Of a DNA stretch of 64,000 nt, positions 17,633 to 28,200 are shown one piece after another (positions within the stretch are counted from its first letter, which is position 1; each line of letters starts with the position of its first letter). The notes under the pieces were generated by a model. It searched no databases. It was not told the origin of the DNA and was given only the letters and a program-made list of their open reading frames with translations. The DNA is from Natronomonas gomsonensis (GTDB taxonomy: Archaea > Halobacteriota > Halobacteria > Halobacteriales > Haloarculaceae). The stretch lies in NCBI RefSeq assembly GCF_024300825.1, contig NZ_CP101323.1:1116001-1180000 (forward strand), written 5' to 3'. Both the position numbers and the translations under genes were made by a program.

Positions 17633-20600
17633 ATGAGCGACGCCTCACCGGAAGCACCGAGTGAAGAAGGAGAGCTACCAACGATATTCGATGCTTGTAC
17701 GCCGCGTCAAGACGTTCTTATCGGTGAACTCGCAGAGGACCAGTTTGCAGCCAGTCTCGCCGATGTTGCTCACTCTGACGATGCACCTGATGTTTATTCT
17801 AACCCGGAGCTGTTCTTCGAGAAGACCTTCCCAACCGACGGATTACAGGAGCTTTTAGGACGTCTTGCGACTCGTTTCGTCTCCTACTACAACGACGAAT
17901 ATAGTGGAACGAACGGTGTGTTGCGTCTCGACACCTCATTCGGTGGAGGCAAGACCCACAACCAGATTGCTGCCTACCATCTGGCTGAACAACCAGATGC
18001 AGTTCCTGACCTCTCAGATTTTCTCGACGACGAGGGAGTTGCCGATAACTATGGAGAAGCCGCCGCTCTTGGTCTCGACGTGAATACAGCGGTCTTCGTT
18101 GGCACGCACGTCGATGGGACCAGTGCTCGATGTGACTATACCGACCCGAATGCGCCAGAGACGAAGACGATGTGGGGTGAGCTGGCGTACCAACTCTTCG
18201 GGCAGGAGGGCTACGAATTCCTTCGGGAAAACGACGAACAGCAGTCTCCCCCGGGAAGCCAGAAGCTCGAACGGCTCTTTGACAGACACGATAATCCGTC
18301 ACTGGTCCTCATCGACGAAATCGCAGCGTATCTCGAACAGACTGCTGCGGTTGAGGTGGGCGACTCGACACTCGCCAAACAGACGAATACCTTCCTGATG
18401 TCGCTTCTCTCGGCGACACAGAACACTGACCAGCTCACTGTCGTGCTGAGTATCGCAGACACGGCTTTCCACGACCGGGCTGAGGATGTCAGAGGATTAG
18501 TTGCGGAGACTATCTCCGAGTTCAACAGCATCACCGACCGTACAGAGGGCTCAATCACGCCGACTGAGGACGAGGAAGTGGCGTCTGTTCTCGGCCATCG
18601 ATTGTTTGAGGACGTCCCGGACGCTGCCCGTGAAGCGACAGCCGACGCGTACGCCTCCTTCTACAACGGTGACCGGGAGTCGTTCCCAGAACATGCGAGT
18701 TCTATGGAGCATCGTGAGCGGCTGGCTGAAAGCTATCCAATTCATCCGACCGTCATCGACACACTCACGGAGGAACTCGACTCACTCCCCTCGTTCCAGA
18801 AAACTCGCGGAGCCCTTCGACTCCTCTCGCGGGGTATCCACCAGCTGTGGAACTCTGATGCTGACGAGGACGGACGCCACTATGTTCGGCTGTTCGACCT
18901 CCACCCGTCCGATAGTGACGTGTTCACGACGCTTCTTCGGTTGTTCAGCTCGGTCGATATGGACTTCGAGGCGGCCATCAAGAACGACATCTACTCCGAC
19001 GACGGGACTGCGCACGCCGAGGAAGAAGACCGGAAGTGGACGACCAAGGGACATCCACCCCTCGGGACTCATCTGACGACGACTATTCTCTGGAAGAGCA
19101 TCGTCAAGGGAGCTGACGGACGCGGGACGACACGCCGTCCAATTCGACACGCCGTTGCTCATCTCGACGTGGAGCTCGCACACTACGATGACGCATTGAC
19201 CAACCTCCTCGGCGGCGGTCGGCAGTCGGCGTGTTTCTTCCTCCACGGAGATGCGGGCGAGAAGATTCAGTTCAAATCGGAAGCGAACCTCACTAAGACT
19301 ATCGACTCCGTCGTCGACCGACTGAAGGAGGGCTTAGCCCGTCGTCATCTGGAAGAAGCTCTCGAATCTGCACTCGGTGAGGGAACCCTCAACGTGATTG
19401 TCGGTCCCGAAGAGCCACACAAAGTGCCTGACGTGGCTGACGAAGCCCATCTCTGTGTGATGGACTTCGATACGGTGAGCGTTCACGACCCGGAGGACGT
19501 TCCCAGCGTTATCCAGACCCTCCACGAAAACACTGCATCGTCCAGCGGTGGGCAACACTCCCCGCGCGTGTATAAGAACAATATTGTCTTCCTCGCCGCT
19601 ACCGGGGACGCAATACGCGACGCCGAGCGCACTGCACAACGAGTAGCCGCTATCAAGCACATACAGAACAACCTCGGCGAGGAGTTCGACCTGAACGAGA
19701 GACAGCAAGACGAGCTGATTGAGCGTCTCGACAAAGCCAAAGGAACGCTCGACCAAGACATCAAGAAGGCGTACACCCACCTGTACTATCCCAGCGACGG
19801 CGGTCTCGCCCATCGCCGGATTACCACCGACACAACCATCCATCAGGCTGTCATCGACAAACTGGAGGAATCGGGGAAAATCATCCCCGAGGGCGAAGGA
19901 GCATACGGTGTCGAGTGGTTCGAGAAGACGCTCTGGAACAAGGGTGCTGACTCGATGACCACGCGGGCTCTCGAAGAGCAGTTCGGCAAGCGAACGAGTG
20001 TTGAGGACGACTCTGGAAACGTTCACGACGTCGAGATACTGCTCTCTCCGATTCCGTTGCGGAAGACAATTGCCCGGATGGTTTCCGAAGGCGAATATAC
20101 GTATTGGGACGGTGAAGCCAACACGGGCTATTACAGCGAGGACACGACTCTCCACGGTCATAGTAGCGACCTCAGCGATGCGACCAACCTCCAGACCGGG
20201 CTCGACTACCGGGACGTGAAGCTGGCAAAGTCACACCGCGTGTACGACTCGGTTGAGGAGCTCGTCGAGGAGGTCGACGTCGACTGGGACACGACGATTA
20301 CCTGCTCTGACTGCGGACAGACCTTCGACTCACAGGAAGCCTACGACGAGCACGATTGCGATATCGCTGAGAAAGTCACCTGCGACGAATGTGACGATAC
20401 TTTCGGCTCACAGGAGGCGTATCAAGACCACCTCCCTTGCTCAGTCGAAAGCCTGTTCCCAATGTCAGCGAGTGCGTCCACATCGTCTCCGTACCACGTG
20501 CCTCGGGCTCTGAAGGAGATGCGAGCGGACATCGATACGGCAATTGAGCGAGCCCGGTCGGAGTACTCGGGGCACCCAGATGAGATAATAACGGCAGTCG

Positions 20601-21004
20601 AGGGCGTCTGGATTCGGATAGAGGGTGCCGACGGGTGGAAGGGCGCGTGGTTCACGGCGGACAAGCTCGGCGACTCCGACGAGTTCGCAGAGCACACGCT
20701 CGTCAACTTCGACTACACCGCTTACGACGAGAGCGAGTCGATGGTGGATATCACCTACCGGGGTGACCCGTCAGCGTTCGCAGACCACTTCCGGTTCAAT
20801 ATGGAACCGGAGGACTTCTCGACGCCCGACGGTGAGCGGACAGCCGAAGCCGACTTCAGCATCGAGTTTGACGGTCAAGACGACCCGATGTTATACGGGG
20901 AAACGTTCGAAGCCCTCGACGACTTGCTCGCCGTGGACAACGCGTTCACGGTGACGATGGAAACGGAGGTTGAAATACGAGCCCGCGACCAAGGAGACTC
21001 GTAA
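17633..21004 (+). CDS. DUF499-family ATPase of an anti-phage-type cassette
   Basis: 1123 residues. N-terminal P-loop LDTSFGGGKTHNQIAAY (about 98-114), Walker B SLVLIDEIAAYL (about 222-233) and an AAA-like body (HPTVIDTLTEEL..SFQKTRGALRLLSR) match DUF499 proteins, large ATPases found beside DUF1156 methyltransferases in defence islands. Residues about 888-945 hold two tandem C2H2-like fingers (TCSDCGQTFDSQEAYDEHDC and TCDECDDTFGSQEAYQDHLPC), an addition I do not know from the family, which may read nucleic acid or recruit a partner. The last 150 residues are a beta-rich domain. It is two bases from the next gene, so it starts an operon. Leaderless mRNA is likely. Confidence 0.85.
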   Translation: MSDASPEAPSEEGELPTIFDACTPRQDVLIGELAEDQFAASLADVAHSDDAPDVYSNPELFFEKTFPTDGLQELLGRLATRFVSYYNDEYSGTNGVLRLDTSFGGGKTHNQIAAYHLAEQPDAVPDLSDFLDDEGVADNYGEAAALGLDVNTAVFVGTHVDGTSARCDYTDPNAPETKTMWGELAYQLFGQEGYEFLRENDEQQSPPGSQKLERLFDRHDNPSLVLIDEIAAYLEQTAAVEVGDSTLAKQTNTFLMSLLSATQNTDQLTVVLSIADTAFHDRAEDVRGLVAETISEFNSITDRTEGSITPTEDEEVASVLGHRLFEDVPDAAREATADAYASFYNGDRESFPEHASSMEHRERLAESYPIHPTVIDTLTEELDSLPSFQKTRGALRLLSRGIHQLWNSDADEDGRHYVRLFDLHPSDSDVFTTLLRLFSSVDMDFEAAIKNDIYSDDGTAHAEEEDRKWTTKGHPPLGTHLTTTILWKSIVKGADGRGTTRRPIRHAVAHLDVELAHYDDALTNLLGGGRQSACFFLHGDAGEKIQFKSEANLTKTIDSVVDRLKEGLARRHLEEALESALGEGTLNVIVGPEEPHKVPDVADEAHLCVMDFDTVSVHDPEDVPSVIQTLHENTASSSGGQHSPRVYKNNIVFLAATGDAIRDAERTAQRVAAIKHIQNNLGEEFDLNERQQDELIERLDKAKGTLDQDIKKAYTHLYYPSDGGLAHRRITTDTTIHQAVIDKLEESGKIIPEGEGAYGVEWFEKTLWNKGADSMTTRALEEQFGKRTSVEDDSGNVHDVEILLSPIPLRKTIARMVSEGEYTYWDGEANTGYYSEDTTLHGHSSDLSDATNLQTGLDYRDVKLAKSHRVYDSVEELVEEVDVDWDTTITCSDCGQTFDSQEAYDEHDCDIAEKVTCDECDDTFGSQEAYQDHLPCSVESLFPMSASASTSSPYHVPRALKEMRADIDTAIERARSEYSGHPDEIITAVEGVWIRIEGADGWKGAWFTADKLGDSDEFAEHTLVNFDYTAYDESESMVDITYRGDPSAFADHFRFNMEPEDFSTPDGERTAEADFSIEFDGQDDPMLYGETFEALDDLLAVDNAFTVTMETEVEIRARDQGDS

Positions 21005-21006
21005 CT

Positions 21007-21630
21007 ATGAGCAAGGGTCAGGGCTTCATCGAGGGCGAGTCTTTCGCGTTCACAAGCGGTGTCTACGGCGACCGGCCGACGTTCATCCTCACTCGGAACC
21101 GCGAGGACGACCGAGCGGAAATCACGCTGTACGAACTCGCGCCGAAAGAAATCGCCACGGCACGACAGGAGCGGTTCGACCAAGTTCACAAATCGACTCA
21201 GGTGACGACCGTCGAGCTGGGCGAAGCCATCGTCGGGGGAGAGACTCCTGCTGACCTCGACGGTGACGACCTCGGGCACGACTGGGCGGACTGGTGTGCA
21301 ATCAAAATCGCCACACTCCGTGGGAAGCGGTTCAACGAAGTGAGCTACCTCATCCAGTCGACGCTCCGGGAAGCCGGGCTGGAGCCCGAAACCGTCTGTA
21401 CGGGTGCGCCAGCGAGCCTATCGCTTCCAGAGGCCGCTGGTGTGCGGTTGTCGATTGCGTTCCGGGCGATGAAGCACGTTCAGCGACGGGATAGACTCAG
21501 GGAGATAGCTGATGGTATCTCCCAGATGAGTCTGGGGGAGTGCTACTACTGGCACGCGAAGGCAAGGTCACCGACCTCGCCAAGTGGGGTGAAAGCACTG
21601 CGAACATTACTAGCCGGCCATATTGACTAG
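21007..21630 (+). CDS. Small partner protein of the DUF499/DUF1156 cassette
   Basis: 207 residues starting two bases after the DUF499 stop. The first 100 residues are beta-rich with YELAPKEIATARQERFDQVHKSTQV. The C-terminal part, GVRLSIAFRAMKHVQRRDRLREIADGISQMSLGECYYWHAKARS...GVKALRTLLAGH, has the Tyr-Tyr-Trp and Ala-Leu-Arg-x-Leu-Leu pattern I associate with small proteins that accompany DUF499 ATPases. In related operons this place is taken by a DUF3780 protein; I cannot confirm which family this is. GC-rich composition ends abruptly at its 3' end (about 21625), where the AT-rich TBP/methyltransferase block begins. Confidence 0.7.
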   Translation: MSKGQGFIEGESFAFTSGVYGDRPTFILTRNREDDRAEITLYELAPKEIATARQERFDQVHKSTQVTTVELGEAIVGGETPADLDGDDLGHDWADWCAIKIATLRGKRFNEVSYLIQSTLREAGLEPETVCTGAPASLSLPEAAGVRLSIAFRAMKHVQRRDRLREIADGISQMSLGECYYWHAKARSPTSPSGVKALRTLLAGHID

Positions 21631-21672
21631 TTAAGTCGTGTAGAATTCACTAAATAAAAATTAAATCAAAAA

Positions 21673-22215
21673 TCATATTCCAAGCTCTTCACTAAGAGAT
21701 TTTATAGCACTTGCTACATTTTTTTCAATAGTAGTGCCAGTAATAATTATTTTACCACTTGCAAATATTAGCATCACTAAATCAAAATCTTCTGGCCGGT
21801 AAATTAAGCCTGGAAATTGCTCGGGTTCGTACTCCACATTTTCCATACCCAACTGAACGAGCGTTTCATTTAGATTTATTGAGGAACTGAGTTCTTCGAG
21901 AAATACAATATTTTGGATGTTGAACGAAACATCATTAATATCGGATATAGCACCAATCTCTTCCAGAGCCTGTAAAAATTCCATTTTTAATTTTCTTAAA
22001 TTTTGGAAGTTTGACCCACCTCGCAAGATGTATTTTCCAGTTCGGTATAATATAACTGTCCCTCGCTCTTCAAACCGGATTAAAAGTTGCCAAGAACCTC
22101 CACCTGAAAACTCAGACGATAGTGTCTTATTGCTGAACAGCTCCGATTTTATTGCTTCTAAGTTGAGTTCACGGTTTAGGTCTCCTCCAGCGACGATGTT
22201 TACCATCTCTACCAT
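21673..22215 (-). CDS. Divergent TATA-binding protein (TBP) paralog
   Basis: 180 residues, the normal archaeal TBP length, with the two-repeat saddle layout. The second repeat is clear: VEYEPEQFPGLIYRPEDFDLVMLIFASGKIIITGT (about 127-161) matches the TBP core 'YEPE.FPGL.YR......LIF.SGK...TG'. The first repeat keeps VNIVAGGDLNRELNLEAIKSEL (about 5-26) and RTGKYILRGG but lacks the FPG segment. The gene is AT-rich and convergent with the small partner gene and divergent from the methyltransferase. TBP nucleates transcription with TFB. An element-borne, half-degenerate TBP could drive the element's own promoters, poison host or viral transcription, or be an adapted DNA-binding subunit. Family assignment is firm; the role is open. 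Confidence 0.85.
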   Translation of the reverse strand: MVEMVNIVAGGDLNRELNLEAIKSELFSNKTLSSEFSGGGSWQLLIRFEERGTVILYRTGKYILRGGSNFQNLRKLKMEFLQALEEIGAISDINDVSFNIQNIVFLEELSSSINLNETLVQLGMENVEYEPEQFPGLIYRPEDFDLVMLIFASGKIIITGTTIEKNVASAIKSLSEELGI

Positions 22216-22223
22216 TAGTTATA

Positions 22224-22254
22224 CCAGAACCCGCAAGGCAATTCACCGTTCTGG
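22224..22254. promoter_or_regulatory. Inverted repeat between the TBP and methyltransferase genes
   Basis: CCAGAAC (22224-22230) and GTTCTGG (22248-22254) are exact 7-bp inverted copies with a 17-bp spacer, 9 bp upstream of the TBP start. The 167-bp divergent gap is otherwise without a gene. It is a candidate operator for the TBP gene. Confidence 0.4.
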
Positions 22255-22382
22255 TTGTGTGGGGTCATGCAGCAGCCGCTTTTTTATCGGAAGCGTGGTT
22301 ACCAATAAGCCCATGCGTAGAAAAAGGAGAACCGAAGGTCTTACACCGGCAGTTGTTATGCGTGTTAACAATTGAGTGTATT

Positions 22383-25268
22383 ATGACTGAAAAAGTAACT
22401 GACGATATAGACGGTGGAGAAACGAACGCACCGGACAGGGTTGCTATCGAAGAAAAGTTACCTTTGACAGCCATTGACATTGAAAGTCAAAAAGACATTG
22501 AGGCTGCTCGTTGCCATCCTCTCCGTAGTTTTCAAAAATGGTTTGCTGCCCGTCCAACACCGGTAGCCCGATTGGCTACTATCGCTTCGGTATACCCTGG
22601 GAGAATTGACCCGGACGAACTACTACAACTGATGCAAATAGGTCCAAAGGAGATTGATTCTGATATAAGTGACTATGTAGAAAGAAAGTTCGCAGAAAAA
22701 AAGAGTAGTGGAACGCTCGATGAGCATTATGGTTATCCGAATCCGAATACCCAATCACCATCAAAAGCCGAACTAAATGAGCTTCACAAAATAGTTCGCG
22801 ACGGGTGGGGAGGGGACCTTCCTACAATTCTTGACCCCACCGCCGGGAGGGGAATAATCCCGTTTGAATCGATACGTTATGGATTCCCAGTAAAAGCGAA
22901 CGAGCTCAATCCTGTTCCCAGCTTAATAATGAAAGCAGCTTTGAAATACGCACCTCAAGTTGGGTCACTTGAGCCAGAAGTGTATGAGTGGAGAGACAAG
23001 ATACACGAAATTGCTAAAGAAAATATTGATGAATATTTCCCGACAGAGGAACCCGGCCGCGAAATATTGAATTGTGCATTCACGTATTTGATTAAATGTA
23101 ATTCCTGCAAAGGAGAGATTCCTCTTACTGGGAAATGGTGGTTGAACAAAACTACAGATGGTGGTGATGCTGTTAAGCCGATATATCAAGATGGAACCGT
23201 CGAATATGAGCATATAAAAGTAGAAAATATACAGGATTCAGAGTATAACGTGAACGAGGGGCCAGTTACGCGGGGGGATGCAGAGTGTCCGCACTGTGGT
23301 GTTGTGACGAAAAGTGAGGAAATACGTGAAAAAATCAAAAACGAAAACTTCGAATATAGTATTTATGGTGTGAATTACAAAAACAGGAACGGAGAGCGCG
23401 TATTTCGTGCTGGGTCTGAAGTGGACAAAGAGGGGATGAATAGAGCTACCGAGCGACTACACTCCGACTTTGAAATGATGGACTTCCTCACTGAACCTAT
23501 TGAGGAGGGACTCAACACTAATCAAATTAAAAAATACGGGATGAACGAATGGAGAGATACCTTTACTCCAAGACAGCTGGTTACTCATTATGAATATCTT
23601 CAAGCATTCAATAAGTGCAAAGACAAAATCAGAGAAGAGTATAGCAAGGAGAAGTCGGATGCCATCTTAACTCTACTAACATTTTCTGCAAGCCGAGTGA
23701 TGACATTTAATAACAGGTTAGCTGCATGGCGAGACGCGTACGGAAATGGGGCATATATGTTCTCAGATAATAACTATTCGATTAAGAAGATGGCTGTTGA
23801 TAACAATATATCTGCACCTCGACATGGATACGTTGGCCAGTCCGACCGAGTTCTTGATGCATACCAAGAGCTATCGAGATTTGTCGAAAATTCGGAATCA
23901 AATGAAGTCGAAGTGCTTTCTGGGGATGCAGCGAACCTGACTGATGATATCGAATCTGGTAGCATTAATGCTGCAATCGTTGACCCACCATACTATAGCA
24001 GCATTATGTACGCAGAACTATCAGAAATATTTTATGTTCTTCAGAAGGAATATATTCAGGACATCCATCCAGGCCTATTTGATTCTAAACTGCCTAATAA
24101 AGATGATGAAGCCGTCGCAAATCCGTCTAGGTTTAGTGGCGTATCTGGGAGCGAAAAATCTAGCAAAGAGCTTGCAAACGAATTCTATGAGCAAAAGATG
24201 CAAGAGATATTCTCAGAGATACATAGTCTGCTTAGTTCTGATGGAATAATGACAATAATGTTTACGCATCGTGATATGGATGCCTGGGATACTCTCACAT
24301 CGGCATTAATTGAAGCTAACTTCACCATTACGGCCACTCATCCAATAAAGACTGAAATGTCGGACCGCGTTGGGTTGCAGGGGAAATCAAGTGCCGATAG
24401 CTCGATTCTACTTGTGGGCCGAAAGCGCGATAATGGTTCAAATAATTCTACAAGTCTCTGGGATGATATAAAATCAGATATCGAGGAGGTAGCTAAGAAG
24501 GAGGCAGAAGATATTTTCGATTCAGGGTATACCATCTCAAAGACTGATACAGCTATAGCGGCATATGGCCCGACACTTCATCGGTACGCCGAGGAATATC
24601 CCGTTGTCAATAAGAAAGGTGAGAAGATTAGACCACGCAAAGCCCTAAGCGAAGCGCGGGAAGCTGTTACAAGCGTCATCGCTGAACGGTTTCTGAATAC
24701 AGAGGGAGTGTCCGAACTTGATTCACTTACTAGGTGGTATATTCTCACATGGCTAATTTATGAGAATGATACTGTGCCATACGATGAGGGACGACAACTT
24801 GGAGTCGCTGCTGGGGTTGATATCGATGATATAAAACAATCCACAAAAATCTGGGGGAAGAGTAGAGGTGATATTCAATTAAAAAGTACAGACGACCGAG
24901 TACAGGACATCATTATGCTTCGTGATGATAGTGTCGATAATCCTTCTTCCCGGAAGTATCCAGTCAATCCAAGCGATTATAGATTTACTTACACAATTGA
25001 TACCGTACATGCTGCCTTACACGTCTATGAGAGAGAAGGTGCCGAAGCGGCATGGGACTGGCTTACCGAAAGAAACCTCAAGTCAGATGATGCATTCGGG
25101 GTTTCCGTGACGGCACTTATTGAAGTTTTACCAGAAGACAACAATATGTATAAAACACTTGTTAACCTCATCTCCGGCGAGACCGGCGAGTACCTCGACA
25201 TCAACGTTGACCACATCGATATGTCTGGCGTTGAACGACAGACCTCTCTCGGTGACCACACAGAATGA
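22383..25268 (+). CDS. DUF1156-family DNA methyltransferase
   Basis: 961 residues from ATG 22383; upstream codons are not protein-like. The N-terminal DUF1156 pattern is LTAIDIESQKDIEAARCHPLRSFQKWFAARPTPVARLATIAS (about 22-65). SAM motif I is ILDPTAGRGIIPFESI (about 148-163) and the catalytic motif is IVDPPYYSSI (about 531-540), a DPPY type expected for N6-adenine or N4-cytosine methylation. Two CxxC pairs (CNSC and CPHC, about 240-310) suggest a zinc-stabilised insertion. It probably marks self DNA for the cassette. The gene is AT-rich until about 25165, where the last 35 codons become GC-rich like the next gene. It overlaps the helicase start by ATGA. Confidence 0.88.
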   Translation: MTEKVTDDIDGGETNAPDRVAIEEKLPLTAIDIESQKDIEAARCHPLRSFQKWFAARPTPVARLATIASVYPGRIDPDELLQLMQIGPKEIDSDISDYVERKFAEKKSSGTLDEHYGYPNPNTQSPSKAELNELHKIVRDGWGGDLPTILDPTAGRGIIPFESIRYGFPVKANELNPVPSLIMKAALKYAPQVGSLEPEVYEWRDKIHEIAKENIDEYFPTEEPGREILNCAFTYLIKCNSCKGEIPLTGKWWLNKTTDGGDAVKPIYQDGTVEYEHIKVENIQDSEYNVNEGPVTRGDAECPHCGVVTKSEEIREKIKNENFEYSIYGVNYKNRNGERVFRAGSEVDKEGMNRATERLHSDFEMMDFLTEPIEEGLNTNQIKKYGMNEWRDTFTPRQLVTHYEYLQAFNKCKDKIREEYSKEKSDAILTLLTFSASRVMTFNNRLAAWRDAYGNGAYMFSDNNYSIKKMAVDNNISAPRHGYVGQSDRVLDAYQELSRFVENSESNEVEVLSGDAANLTDDIESGSINAAIVDPPYYSSIMYAELSEIFYVLQKEYIQDIHPGLFDSKLPNKDDEAVANPSRFSGVSGSEKSSKELANEFYEQKMQEIFSEIHSLLSSDGIMTIMFTHRDMDAWDTLTSALIEANFTITATHPIKTEMSDRVGLQGKSSADSSILLVGRKRDNGSNNSTSLWDDIKSDIEEVAKKEAEDIFDSGYTISKTDTAIAAYGPTLHRYAEEYPVVNKKGEKIRPRKALSEAREAVTSVIAERFLNTEGVSELDSLTRWYILTWLIYENDTVPYDEGRQLGVAAGVDIDDIKQSTKIWGKSRGDIQLKSTDDRVQDIIMLRDDSVDNPSSRKYPVNPSDYRFTYTIDTVHAALHVYEREGAEAAWDWLTERNLKSDDAFGVSVTALIEVLPEDNNMYKTLVNLISGETGEYLDINVDHIDMSGVERQTSLGDHTE

Positions 25269-28200
25269 CACTCCAAGACGTCTCGTGGCGACCGGTGTAC
25301 GAGAGCGGCTTCGGCCGCGACGAGACGTTGATGGACGCGTTCTACCGACCCTTCCTTAGCGAGGTCGTTCGGTATGACCGGCTCGCAGGCTACCTAAGCC
25401 TCCGCAGTCTCGCCAACGCTCTCGAAGGCGTCGACTCTCTGCTGGAAACCGAGGGTCGAGTGCGTGTCATCGCTGGGGCCGACCTACAGGAACGCGAGAA
25501 AGGTGCCCTGTTCCCCGATAGCGACGAACCGCTTTCGCCGTGGGTCGAGTCCCAACTCGCTATCATCGGGACGCTCCTTGACCGGGGAGACCTCGAAATC
25601 CGGGTTGGTGACCCCGCTCCCGGTGGGGGGATATTCCACCCGAAGCTCGGCATCGGAATCGACGACGCTGAGGAGCCGAACAAGCTCTCCTTCGAGGGAA
25701 GCGTCAATGAGACGCTAACCGCGTGGCAACACAACTACGAGCGGTTCAAAGTCCACCGGTCGTGGATGGACGGCGAACGCAAGTACGTCGAAGAGGATGT
25801 CGACACCTTCCAACGGCTCTGGGAGGACTCACACCCCTCCGTCGACGTGTACGAACTCGACGAGGCCGCCCAGCAGGATATCATCGACTGGACCGAGACA
25901 GACCGCGACCTCGAACAACACGTCGAACGCGTCCGCGAACACTCACCCGAAGCGACCGTCTCTGAAACTGCCGCTGGGAAGGTCGTCTCGGCCGCTGGGC
26001 GTACGCCGGGGGGACTGCACCTCGCCGAGGATATCAGCACGCTCGAACAGATATGGCCCCACCAGCGGACGATTTCTGACACGGCGGTCTCCATCTACCC
26101 GAACAAACTCCTGTTCTGTGACGAGGTCGGGTTGGGGAAGACCATCGAAATCGGACTGACGCTCTCTCGGCTCGTTCACACTGGTCAGGTTGAGAACGCG
26201 CTCCTGCTCGTCCCGGCTGGACTGGTTCAGCAGTGGCAGGACGAGCTATTCAACCGATTCAATATCCACGCCTACTACCACGACCGGGCGTACGACGGAG
26301 ACTACCTTGTTGGCCCGTTCGGTGGCCCGAACGACCACCGAGTCGAACTGGATGGCTGGCGGCAGGCCGACACGTGGAGTAACACTCCCATTGGAGGGTA
26401 CATCCGGAACCGCGACGAGCCGAGTGTCATTATCCAGTCGTGGCACACCGCCCGAATGGAAGACAACCAGCCCCACGTCGCTCCCGAGCGCGACGACACG
26501 CTCTGGGACCTCACGGTCGTCGACGAGGCCCACAGCGCACGAGAGGAGACACAGCTGTACGACCTGCTCACCAGAGTCGAGTCGGTTTCGGAGTGTCTCT
26601 ACGCACTCACAGCGACCCCGATGCAGCTGAACGTGGGCGAGCTGTACGACCTGCTCCGGTTGGTCGACTTGCCCGAGTCGTGGGATGATAAGGAGCAGTT
26701 CGAGAAGTTCTTCGAGACGCGCCGGGTGCTCGAAGAGAGCCTCAACGAGGTGGAAACGGGCTCTCGGAAGTCGAACCTTGCAGAACAGACGGTTCTTGAC
26801 TCTGTCCGGAAGGAACTGGAACTCAGTGATGACAAGGAAGGGAAACAGCTCGCCCAGACCCGCATCGAGACTTTCGCCGAGATGCTCCACGACCACATCG
26901 ATGCCTACCTCGGCTACGACGGCCGGGCACAAGAGCTCGTGGACAACACCGAATCCCTCGGGCTGAAAGAGCGAAAGTCGCTTGAGAAGTTGGTTGGGCT
27001 CAGAGAGACATCCTCGCGGTTCGATAACCCCCGCCGTCTCGCCTTCGATTGCGGCGTTGAGGGCTGGGAAGCACTCGTTGAGGCGGCCGAATGGGCGACG
27101 CCTGTCCAGTCCCGTATCTTCCGGAACACGCGGTCAGTCTTGGAGCAGTGCAAGGAACTGGGGCTGTTGGAAGACACCGTCCCGAAGCGGTCAGTCGAGA
27201 CGAAGCGAATCGACCTCGGAGAGGCGAAGCCGCTGTACGACCGGGTCGAGGACTACATCGACGACACTTACGAGGCCTCGCAGAAGGCTCTCACTGGGAA
27301 AGAGAAGCTCGCACTCGGGTTCGTCATGACGACCTACCGGCAGCGGCTCACGAGCAGTCTCTACGCTATCAAGGAGAGCCTCAGTCGCCGCATCGACAAG
27401 CTGGACGAGGAGGTTGAGGATATGACTGAGGAGGTCTCGCGGCTCAGTGAAGATACGGGAGTGACCGAAGCAACGATAGACGAAGTTGTCGGACAGACAT
27501 CGCTCGACGCGTACCGGCCGACCGGAGACCTGAGCATCGTAAGCCGCGAGCTCGAAGAGCTTCGTGACTTCATCGACGAACTGGACCGTGCAATCACCGA
27601 CCCGAAGATTGTCCACCTACGAAACGACATCAAGAGCCTCCGACAGGACGCCCGTGACAACATTGTCATCTTCACGCAGTATCAGGATACGCTCGACCAT
27701 ATTCGGCACACGCTGACCGACACACACCCGAATGTCGGAACCTACAGCGGGTCTGGCGGGAGTCGATACAACGCCGAGACCGACTCATGGGAGATGGTCG
27801 GGAAGGAAACCATCAAAAAGGAATTCACCAGCACGGGGGGAACAAATATCCTCATCTGTACGGATAGCGCGAGCGAAGGGCTTAATCTTCAGACGGCGGA
27901 CGCGCTCATCAACTACGACCTGCCGTGGAATCCGATGCGGGTCGAGCAGCGCATTGGTCGTATCGACCGCATCGGGCAGACAAATCCAGTAGTCAAAATC
28001 ATCAACTACGCCTACGAGGACAGCGTCGACGGTGACATCTATGAGGAGCTGGAGAACCGGCTCGACCTCTTCGAGGACGTCGTTGGGCCAATGCGTCCCG
28101 TCCTCAACAGTCTTGAAGGCGATATCAAGACAGCGGTCATGGACGACGATTTCGGAGATACAGGCGAACAGGTAACCGACCAAGCCGAGCAGCGCGCCGA

